Below are positions 30,534 through 39,162 of a stretch of DNA of 64,000 nt, piece by piece. The stretch's first letter is position 1. The number at the start of each line of letters is the position of its first letter. The notes beneath the pieces are model-generated. The model had not been told where the DNA came from. It did not search any database and worked only from the letters and a program-made list of their open reading frames with translations. Both the position numbers and the translations under genes were made by a program. Where the stretch lies: contig OZ038386.1 in assembly GCA_964036045.1 (NCBI GenBank), positions 13,861,433-13,925,432 of the forward strand, read 5' to 3'. Origin of the DNA: Eutreptiella sp. 'Long Island Sound 2002'. Its lineage: Eukaryota; Euglenozoa; Euglenophyceae; Eutreptiales; Eutreptiaceae.

Positions 30534-33521
30534 CGTCAGCATCAAGCATCCCTCTGAGCAGCACGCTCAGAGTATTGTCCCAAAATATCAATGGGTTTCA
30601 AACAAAAATAACCATGAGAAAGCGTAAGCAGAAGCGCATAGTGGCCCTAGGGTCACTGCTGCGGTCCCTGGAGGTGGATTTCTTCGCCATCCAAGAACCT
30701 CACTTCGTCACGGTGCAGGATCGTCAAGCGGGCATGCAGTGCTTGTCAAAGTACGGGTATGGCCTGGACGGACCACTTCATGAAGAAGGAAGGGGAGGAG
30801 TGGCACTGGCGTGGAAAACATCCAAGTGGACACTACAATCAATGAAGTTCTTGTCTCCCAGGGCGTTGAAAGCCTCGCTGTCGAGTGGTCCGCTGGAGAT
30901 CACCATAGTTGTGGTCCACTTCCACCACAAGCACACGCGTCGACAATCGCTATGGAAAGACATCGCCAAGGAGTTACATGGACCAAACCTGATTTTATGT
31001 GCTGATCACAATAGTTTAGTTGTAAAACACAGGGACGCCTTTGCGCCCCCAGAGTTTGAGCATGACACGTCTTTACGTGCCAGAGACCAAGAGGTAACGA
31101 CCTTGGCGAAAGCGGGTCTGCAGGATGTTTGGGTGGATATTCACTGTCCAACCCTGACGGACATCAAGGACAAGGAAGCATCGTGTCCGACGGGCTTCAC
31201 ATACGGCTACCCCCGAGAAGGAGAGCGACTCGACCCGCAGAGGCTACGCCGTATTGACCGCATCCACACAACATCCGAATTGCTGAGCCTGGCGACCAGC
31301 GTGTACCCCATGTTTGCTGCCAACTCAGACCACAAGGCGATCCTGGCTGAATTCACACCCCCGTCTTTCGACACAGAGGACACGGTCCCCAGATTCTACT
31401 GCCCAGAGACCATCCTTCACGACCCGGAGGCAATGGAAGATCTGGAGACATCTCTCAAGTCTATCAAGTCAACAGGGGATCAATGGTGGGAAGAGGCGCT
31501 GAGCTGCATCCAAAAGAAGGCGATCAACCATCAAAGGGAGCATAAAAACAAAGAGCAGTCGGTAGAGCTACAAGCCCTGCGGTTCCTGCGTGGCTCCACG
31601 AGAGACTCTGTCACACCAGCGGTCTACCAATTTCTATCATCACTGGGGATCGCAGCAACAGATGCAGCAACAGCCTACACCCTCCTGGTGGGGGTGTATG
31701 AAAAGGCTCAGCGTGACACAACGGGCATGGAAACACTGTCCAAGCTCAAGGGGGTGATCACGACCGGGGAAACCTCAGGAGATCCGAGAACGCAAAGGAA
31801 CGAATTGTATCGGTTAATGCGGGAGTTGCAGGAGCGAAAGAAACTTCAACAGCTGGTATCCAGGACAGGCTCGGCGATACCGGGGGCAAAGGCGGTGGCA
31901 AAAGAGCTGGTGGACCATTGGGACAAAGTGTCCACCCCAACGGGATCCACCGAAGGAGATTGTGTGGCCTATCTGAAGTCGTTAGGAGTGGAACGGCGGC
32001 TGCGCAAGGCAGGTCGACTTCTTTTCAAGCAACTATCCCTGGACATAGTTCATGAAGGCCTTAAGAGGCTGAACAGCAACAGCTCCCCTGGATTGGATGG
32101 TTTCTCGGCAAAATTCTTCAAGAGGTTCTCGGACATCTTCGAACCGCAAATGTATGACTCAATGAAACGTTTCCTCGAAGTGGGCAAAATGCCGGAGACA
32201 TGGACCTCGGGAGTGGTGACAATGATCCCCAAGACGAAGGCGATGCAAACACCAGATTCGCTCCGACCAATTGCACTGCAAACTACAAGGCAGAAGTGGC
32301 TCACCAACATCCTCCTGATCCAGTTAGAGGATGTACTCCTCCATTGTATCCCGTCACAGCAAACAGGTTTCCTTCGACACAGAAGCATACTCCAGCATGT
32401 CTATGGGTCACGGGCACTCTGGGATGGACTAAGTGAAGGAGCGGCGTTATCAGTAGACTTCAGAAATGCTTTCCCCACGATGTCTCACGAGATGGTGTCG
32501 GCAGCTCTGGGTCTAATGTGCATACCATTCTTGTATATCCGTCTGATTCTACACCTTTTGCGAGCTCCGTATCTATACTCCGTTGGAAAAGGATACGTCC
32601 CAGGTGTATACCACCACCCGAGGGCAGGCACACGCCAGGGGGATCCACTCTCCCCGGCGCTGTTCTCCCTGGTGGCATCCTTCGTGATTTTCCCACTACA
32701 AGACCTGGGTCCAGTACTGACTGTCATGATGTATGCAGACGACCTCATCATTTTCTTTGATGGAAGAGCCAACCCACAGCTGTTGAAAAGGGTATGGGAA
32801 GTGGTTTCACGTTTTGGACAGTTTTCGGGGTTGAAAGTCAACCTGAACAAAACGGCAGCGATAGTTCGCAACTGTGGGGGAATGGAGTGGGCGAGGTGCT
32901 TTCGGGACATTGGAATGGATGTCAAAAACTTCGTCAAGTATCTGGGTGTACGCTTGGGGAATATTCGGCACCAACAAGACGACCAAGGATGGGGGCTGAC
33001 GATAGAGCAGGCCTTCGCACCAGCACTGCAAGAGGCCTTCCGTCGCGCAAGGGTGGTATCCACGCTGCAACTGTCCATGAACGAACGGGCATTCATGCTG
33101 ACATCATGGATTCTGCCGGTCGTGGCATGGGTATCCAAGGCATATTACGCCCCAGTCTCGGTGATCAGACAACTGAAGTTGGTTTATCACGTGACTATGG
33201 GTACCAACAGCTGGGGAATCACCCTACCAATCCTCTCACGACCAAGAACGCAAGGGGGACTGGCACTACCAGAACCAGAACTGTTTCTTATGCACCAGGC
33301 AGCGGCTCCGTTCGTCAGCCTGTTGGGAGAGCCTCACAAATTCCCTGACAAGGCAGTGGAGACCTTCTATGCATGGGCAACAGCCATAGGGTTCACACCA
33401 TCCAAGGCCAACCTTCCATATATTCAACTGGGCATGGTCCGAACGGCAGATCTCACATTTCTGGGATGGTCGGCGAAGGCACACTCCAACATTCAGCGAG
33501 TGGGCCGCAGGTGGCCCCCCC
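30530..33521 (+). CDS. LINE D ORF2, endonuclease and reverse transcriptase
   Basis: It starts at ATG 30530, overlapping the ORF1 stop by 4 bases. The endonuclease (residues about 10-275) has QNINGF, IQEPHF, GRGGVAL, CADHNS, RRIDRIHT and NSDHKA, the full APE motif set. The RT has SSPGLDGF (about residue 518), motif A SVDFRNAFP (641), the AGTRQGDPLSPALF block (700) and the active-site MMYADDLIIFF (735). The frame is lost at a C7 run (33515-33521); the continuing protein is one frame over. The plain frame stops at 33604. All catalytic residues I can see are present, so the element may have been recently active. Confidence 0.92.
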
Positions 33522-35373
33522 GGCAAACCGGGACCGCCTGCCGTTGTGGCACTCTGTGTATTTCCGAAATGAGTTCCGCTGCTCCTACTACAACACGAAA
33601 TTGATCCGGCAGGGGGTGCTGACGTGGGGTCAATTACAAAGCTTGGAGGACGCAAGATTGTTCAATGCACTGCCTCGGACATGGAAAGGGGTCTACAATC
33701 ATGGCGGACGACTCCTCAACAAAGTCCCGTCACAAGGGGGGTATGATACCCCCGCAGTCCATACCCAAAACTGGACCAGGGCATGGCTGCTCCAGTTCTA
33801 CGCCTCTCAGCCAGGGGTCCGCGACCCGCAAACACCGGAGGTATGGGAACAGCTGGCACAGGCACAGCTACCACCGAGGGCTCAAGACTTTGCGCAAAAG
33901 GCGCTGTGGCACAAACTGACCGTACATGCAAGAGTCTACAAGAGTTCAGGCACTGACAAGTGCCCGGTGTGCTCACAAAAGGAGACGGTCAAACACGCGA
34001 TGGTCGAATGCCCCATGTTCAAAGCAGCGGCGGCGGTTATACAGCATTACTATGGCCAGGTGACAACTGATAACGGGACATCCACAGTTCGAGATATGAT
34101 GGAGTCCGACGACCAAGAATGGTTGCTGAAAACGAACCAAGGCTGGGCGATGTGGTCAGCAAGAAGTGCCCACTGGCGATATCGATGCGAAGTCAAGGCA
34201 GGAGCGTCGCCGGTGTTCGCGTCATACCTTACAACATGGCTAAGGGAGCTATGTGAGTGGGTGGGATTTTACACAGGGGAGCGCAGGGAACAATGGAAAG
34301 GCTTTCAAAAATCACTAGAACAACTTCGAGACACCGGAGTGCAGCCACGACAAGGGGAAGTGCAAGTACATGGGGGAGTGAATGCATGGTGGCAAACACA
34401 CACGGAATGCTTCACCCAAGAAAAATCAGCCGACAATCACAGTTGGCAAAGGGAAACGGAGTCACGCCCGAAGCGCCCGAGGCAGGCAGGCCCGGGAGTG
34501 CTACAAGGAGTGCAAGAACTGATTGCAGAACTGGTGGAGAAGGGCTACAGGATAGTGTACACTGATGGATCGTCGAAGCGACTGAGCCACAAGGACATGC
34601 GCAGGGCCGGGGGATTTGGCGTGTTCGCGGCGGAAGACGACCAAGGACCAGAGGTGCGCTTCTGTGGCTACGTACCAACGCATTACAGGCAAACAAACAA
34701 CGGAGCAGAGCTTTGGGCAGCCGTGGAAGCCTTACAGGGATTCTGGGTGCCAAAACTGGCAATCCTCACCGACTCGCAATACCTGCAGCCGGGAGCGACT
34801 GGCAGGGCCCAACACCGGAAGTCAAAGGGATGGACAACCACATCTGGAAAACTGCAAGTCCACGTCCCAGTCTGGGAAATGCTGCTCCAGGAAATGGCGA
34901 CGCCGGGAAGAGAAGTCAGGTGGGAACATGTCCCAGCACATGTCAACGTGCAGGGAAATGAGATGGCGAATGGATTGGCCATGGAAGGCATGTGTTCAAG
35001 CCCACTGTGGTCGCAGCATGTTGCACCGAAATCATCATCTGGGTCAGAGTCCACGGTAGGTTTGAGGGGAGGGTCGGGATCAGAGTCTGAGGGCACAAGG
35101 GCACTCTGGTCATCCCTGGGTACGGTACCCATGGACAGTGATGAACTGACAGGGGAAGCATCCGGGGAGCCAGCGCCACGTGAGATGGGACCGTACTCCT
35201 CAAGCAATACAAAAAGTGAGGAAATGAGGACAGGACACACACACCAGGGGGTGCTGTCGAGTGCACTGTCAGCAGCGGACACACTGTCCTTCAGCACTGA
35301 TGTGAATGACACCAGGCGACAGCGCAAGAAGCGAAGGCTCAGGAAACGCAGGAACCCAGGACAGGGTCGATAA
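33522..35373 (+). CDS. LINE D ORF2 continued: zinc finger and RNase H
   Basis: After the C7 slip the protein continues PANRDRLPLWHSVYFRNEF. A C-x2-C-x7-H-x4-C finger (CPVCSQKETVKHAMVEC) lies at about 33961-34011. RNase H follows (about 34510-34990), with catalytic positions in YTDGSS (Asp), NNGAELWA (Glu) and LTDSQYL (Asp). The last site reads GNEMANGLA, so the final Asp is Asn; this would be expected to reduce or abolish RNase H activity. The protein ends with a Ser/Gly-rich, then strongly basic tail (RRQRKKRRLRKRR). Confidence 0.88.
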
Positions 35374-35609
35374 TGCCAGAGCCAGAAGCCCTTGCACAAT
35401 GGTACAGACATCCCACAGGCACCAAGCACAACAATGCATGTCTGAAACACCTGTGTTCTGACGCAGAGTTTGCATCACATGAGCTGCGTTTTGTCGCAGT
35501 AGAGCATGCAACACATGAGCTGCGTTCTGTCACAGTGAGCAGCAACACGCAAAGGAGAACACCAAGCAGCTGAACGCCGCGTCCTGTCGCGGACAGGCAC
35601 CCAGGCGTT

Positions 35610-36140
35610 ATGCCGTCTGGGAGGACGCAGGAGAAGGGATCTCACCAGCAGCGGTATGGCCCATACACACACATACAGCCAACCCCAAAGAAGGTCAAGC
35701 CTCAGCAAGAACACCAGCGTTTCAAGGTGCAAGCACTGAGCCAGCTGGACGCCATTGCGAACGAAGGACTACAAGCAGTTGAAGCAGAACTATCCACAAT
35801 GGCCTGGGCCGGCAATCAGCAGATCTGGCTCCGACTGGACCAACCACATGGCACCAGGATGCACTGTGAGATTGTGGACAACCATGGGGAACCACTGCAG
35901 ATGAGCAATCAGGAGCTCTACTCGGTGATGGTCCAGATCAACTGGACCCTGAAGACCCGGGCTCTGGCGAACATGCAGGTCCAGTGGCGACCCAAAAGTG
36001 CAGGCAAGTGGCACCCGTTTCAGTGGGAGGCGATCCTCCACTGTCCAACGGCAGAAGGACACAGAGCGGTGCCCTCCTCGGTAAGCAGAACTGGCGATTG
36101 CATGCATGTGTGGCTGGCAGGCCGAGCGGACCTCTTGTGA
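35610..36140 (+). CDS. unidentified ORF downstream of LINE D (possible ORF3)
   Basis: 176 codons from ATG 35610 to stop, on the LINE strand, with protein-like composition: a basic N-terminus (PTPKKVKPQQEHQRFK), a middle with WAGNQQIWLRLDQPHG, and NQELYSVMVQINWTL. I do not recognise it. It is separated from the RNase H stop by 236 bp with no splice signal needed. It may be a third ORF of the LINE, the remains of another element, or a captured host exon. The antisense frame is also long, which weakens the case. Confidence 0.4.
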   Translation: MPSGRTQEKGSHQQRYGPYTHIQPTPKKVKPQQEHQRFKVQALSQLDAIANEGLQAVEAELSTMAWAGNQQIWLRLDQPHGTRMHCEIVDNHGEPLQMSNQELYSVMVQINWTLKTRALANMQVQWRPKSAGKWHPFQWEAILHCPTAEGHRAVPSSVSRTGDCMHVWLAGRADLL

Positions 36141-36309
36141 CTGTTCCAAAGAACGCTCTTCAGGCAGGCGGACCCGGTACCCGGGGACGCTGTGCGGTTC
36201 CTCTACACACTGCTGAACACACCCCCATGCGAAAGAAGATACGCATGACAAGGGGTGACAAAAAGGAGAAGAAGAGTGGAGCGCATGGTGCCATGGTGCA
36301 GATAACCCA

Positions 36310-36380
36310 TCGTCGTGGCTCAGTGGATACACCACACCTCTTCTGTCCCGTGGAGGATGGTTCGAACCCCGGGGGGGATA
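36310..36380 (+). repeat. tRNA-like sequence (SINE head)
   Basis: A-box-like TGGCTCAGTGGATA (36316-36329) and B-box GGTTCGAACCCC (36359-36370) have tRNA-like spacing. The acceptor stem does not pair well, so this is a tRNA-derived repeat and not a functional tRNA gene. It is followed by a GA-rich simple tract at about 36418-36560. Confidence 0.6.
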
Positions 36381-36417
36381 GAGATGCACCGAAAAACCCG
36401 AACCCCCTTTTTGGGCG

Positions 36418-36560
36418 CGAGAGAGAGGGAGAGAGAAACAGAGAGAGAGAGAGGGGGTAGAGCACAGTGGGAAAGGAACAGAGAGGAGCAACAGGAGAGA
36501 AAGAGCAGGGGAGAGCAGGGGAGAGCAAGAGAGAATGGGAGGGAGAGAGTAGAGACCGGG
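36418..36560. repeat. GA-rich purine tract
   Basis: GAGA and GGAGA words dominate; simple sequence with no ORF. Confidence 0.85.
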
Positions 36561-36688
36561 GCTAACCGGCGCAAAGGGAGGTGGTGGGTTCGAGCTGACC
36601 AGGGTTCGAGCTGACCAGGGTGGGTTCGAGCTGACCAAGGAAAAAGATTGTACGAGTTTTGAATTTTACCCCTTACAAAGACAGTATG

Positions 36689-36763
36689 GGAGGCAGTGTG
36701 GTATAGTGGTTAACATCGTCGGCTGTCGTCACGTAGACCGCCGGTTCGAACCCGGCCTGTAGC
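36689..36763 (+). repeat. tRNA-like unit inside composite repeat copy 1
   Basis: A-box GTGGTATAGTGGTTAAC and B-box GGTTCGAACCC (36743-36753). It resembles a tRNA-derived Pol III promoter region; the aminoacyl stem is imperfect. Confidence 0.65.
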
Positions 36764-37014
36764 AGTGCTCCCCCCCACCGGCCTCGCCCGACAGGGGACT
36801 GGGGCCCCTCCCGTTTCTATCTTTTTTTTTCACATTGGCCTGATCTTTTTTCTTAATGAGCTGCTTTAGTTACATACACCATCGTCAACAAGCAAAAATG
36901 TGCCCGGCCACCTGCAGCAGTGCGCCCCGCCACCGCCCACGCCCGATGGGAGGCTGCCACCCCACCCGTTGCTTGCCTTTGCCCGAGCCGCCGCTGCGCT
37001 GGATCCGGTTCTGG

Positions 37015-37096
37015 CGGCTGGGGCAGTGGGGTTCGAACCTGGGACCAGCGAAGCTGGAGCCCAAGGTGCTTCCACTGAAGCACGGGGCACCTCACC
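37015..37096 (-). repeat. opposite-strand tRNA-like unit inside composite repeat copy 1
   Basis: Read on the minus strand it has TGCTTCAGTGGAAGC (A-box-like) and CAGGTTCGAACCCC (B-box). It faces the plus-strand unit at 36689, giving a convergent pair within one repeat. Confidence 0.65.
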
Positions 37097-37504
37097 TGAA
37101 ATATGATCCCATAAGCACACAGCCACATGGCACACATGCATCTACTACGCCTTCTGATTTCTGAGCCCTAATGTATGTTACTCCCTCCACTCTTTGAAAC
37201 TAAACAGCGACAGACGGGGTAAGGCCGAATGAGTGCCATGCTTTGCAGCCCGGTCAGCTCGCATGTGACACAGTGAATGCAGTCCAGACTTATGGATGAC
37301 TGCTTTATATTGATCCAGGTTGTTCGCTAGAGTCGGCAGCAAAGGACAAGCACACAAGTGACCCACGGAGCTAACCGCAACGCCTCGCTGTATTTTACAT
37401 AGTGGAGCACCCCAACCAAGAAGGGGACACGTGCATTGATTGGATTTCGCAGTACTGCTGGACTAATGGCTGGAATTGTCTATGGCGGGGACCATTGATC
37501 CCCC

Positions 37505-38615
37505 AAGGAAAAAGAGACGCCACGGCGGCACGGAACAGTCAAGAAATGAAAAAGCAGGGCGCCGTAGCGCCCCTGAGCCACAGGCTCGACACGTTGTCAC
37601 TTGTTGAACAGCCGAAGCAAGACTGGGGCGGCGATAGTGCGGCCCATGTGAGGATGACGGGAGCAAGTAGGCATGAATGTGTGGGCAGTACAGCAATGAT
37701 CTGTTGAGGTGACCGGCAGCCGGAACTTTTGTTGAAATGTTGAGACGCCTTTACGCCACCAAAGGCGCCTTTGCGCCCCCGAGGTTCGGGTACAACACGT
37801 CCTCACGTGCCAGAGAGCAAGTGCATGACAGGGGCACGACCTGCAGGGCAAGGGTTAGAGACTAACCGGCACTGTGGGAGGGTGGTGGGTGCGAGCTGAC
37901 CTCAGTGTCCAGAGGACCGAAGCCAAAGCACAGTCAGCAACCACCTGGTGTGGTACAGAACTGGTCTGCGCTGCAGTGCAGCAAGAAAAACACCGAACAA
38001 TGTGGTTATGACCATGCGCGTGTGACACGGGGGCGTATGCGAGCCCAGTTTCCGTTGCCTCATGGCCAATGGCCCCCCCCTCTCGAAAGAAGAAACATGG
38101 CCCGGGCCATTGACCCGGGGGGGGGGGGGGGGTGGTAATTGATTGGGCAAGTTTTTCTCCACGTCTTCAGCCGATCAAAAATTTTCTCCGGCGCAAGTCA
38201 GTTTAGGCCAAAAAAATTCTTCGGCGCCTTTGGCGCCTCTAACAACTCAGGGTCTCCTGGGAGGGGGGGGGGGGGGGCACAGCCCCACCCACCCAAGCAC
38301 AGTGTGATGACAATGTTCAGGAAGGACAGTGCGTCTTCGTCTTCATCTCCGGATGAGCAGTACTGCGGATGAAGGACTCCATGACCTTTGAATACCAATG
38401 ATACTGGGCTTTAGAGGTCTAGTGATGGTCCCAGGCAGCGTGGCATCCTTCCTTTGAACTCCACCAACAGGCTTTTTGGGATTCATGGGCATGCCTCTCC
38501 TTCGGGCTGGAAATCATAGCACCTGAGCAGACCCCCTTGCCCCTGGGCTTCCCCCCGGGGAGGTATTGGCATTTCTACCGGCCATGGCCTCAAACAACCC
38601 CCCCCCCCCCGGTGC
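37505..38615. other. no gene; dispersed repeat fragments and poly-C/G tracts
   Basis: It contains the diverged GACCATGCGCGTGTGACACG repeat (38006-38055, cf. 21027 and 47153), CGAAAGAAGAAACATGGCCC (38085-38105), a G run at about 38118-38131 and TTTGGCGCC words. It ends with a C run just upstream of LINE E. Confidence 0.6.
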
Positions 38616-38649
38616 ACTTTCTGAGTGTCTATTTTTTTTCGATTCTTTC

Positions 38650-39087
38650 ATGCCATGCCTGCCCGGGGACATGCCCCAAGGCACTGACAACGCTCAGCCA
38701 CCCCTAAACACCGATTCACCTTTACATTGGGAAGTGCAGCAACACTGGGAGGAGATTGAGGCTGAGATAGCCCGGCATCCGCCCTCGCCGCCATCACCAC
38801 CCTCGTCGCCGCCGACACCTCACGACACGCAAGAGACTCACGAACAGCAGGCATTTCGATTGGGACGGAACATTCCAGCTTTCCTGGACAGAGATCTGGT
38901 CGACAGCTTCAGGCCGATCTACCTGGTGGCGGACTTTCTCTTCCGAACGAATCACCCAGTTCAATTCGGACTCAAGCACTGCTTGTACCAACTTCTACTA
39001 CCGCCTGCCGTCTATTGGGAGTGGAGGTTCATCACCTACCCCCCTGCTCTTCAACACTTCATCCTACAACACTCTCTCGGCCAATAA
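38650..39087 (+). CDS. LINE E small upstream ORF (145 aa)
   Basis: ATG 38650, 34 bp after the element's conserved 5' start, to a TAA at 39085-39087. The N-terminal half is acidic and Pro-rich (HWEEIEAEIARHPPSPP); the C-terminal half is more structured (LDRDLVDSFRPIYLVADFLF, then CLYQLLLPPAVYWEWRF). No domain is recognised. LINE D keeps the same ATG context (CCATGCTTGCCCGAG) but has only a very short frame there, so this ORF may be ancestral and lost in D. It could be an ORF0 or the N-terminal part of a once longer ORF1. Confidence 0.55.
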   Translation: MPCLPGDMPQGTDNAQPPLNTDSPLHWEVQQHWEEIEAEIARHPPSPPSPPSSPPTPHDTQETHEQQAFRLGRNIPAFLDRDLVDSFRPIYLVADFLFRTNHPVQFGLKHCLYQLLLPPAVYWEWRFITYPPALQHFILQHSLGQ

Positions 39088-39162
39088 CTCCGCCAACTGT
39101 GACAGACGCTTCGCACGGTTCGCTCGCTGTTTCTGAGTGCTCCAGCCGACCACGTCACAATC

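Larger units (their letters stand above)
28829..35373 (+). mobile_element. LINE D, probably full length at the 5' end, with EN-RT-RNase H
   Basis: The 5' end is set by sequence shared with LINE E: ACTTTCTGAGTGTCTATTTT starts at 28829 here and at 38616 in E, each time directly after a C-rich tract. ORF1 (28935-30533) and ORF2 (30530-35373, one frameshift) follow. This is a different family from copies A-C because it has an RNase H domain and a different ORF1. The 3' end is uncertain; an extra ORF lies at 35610-36140 before tRNA-like repeats. Confidence 0.88.
36646..37504. repeat. composite tRNA-derived repeat, copy 1 (partner at 45094-45948)
   Basis: About 850 bp of high similarity with 45094-45948. 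It begins GATTGT-CAAGTTTTGAATTTT-like and ends GGACCATTGATCCCC. It contains a plus-strand tRNA-like unit (36689-36763), a minus-strand tRNA-like unit (37015-37096), and a 3' segment with GGAGCACCCCAACCAAGAAG. Relative to copy 2 it lacks ATTCAGTCTATCAGAGCCG near its end. Confidence 0.88.

Noticed and set aside
35790-36638. Minus-strand open frame of 282 codons
   Set aside because: The part over 36400-36560 is translation of a GA-rich simple tract (poly Ser/Leu/Pro) and the rest is antisense to the plus-strand ORF at 35610.
36689-36763. Functional tRNA gene
   Set aside because: The A- and B-box sequences are good, but the ends do not form a proper 7-bp acceptor stem and the unit sits inside a multicopy composite repeat; the same applies to 36310, 37015, 45137 and 45444. 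I call them tRNA-derived repeats.
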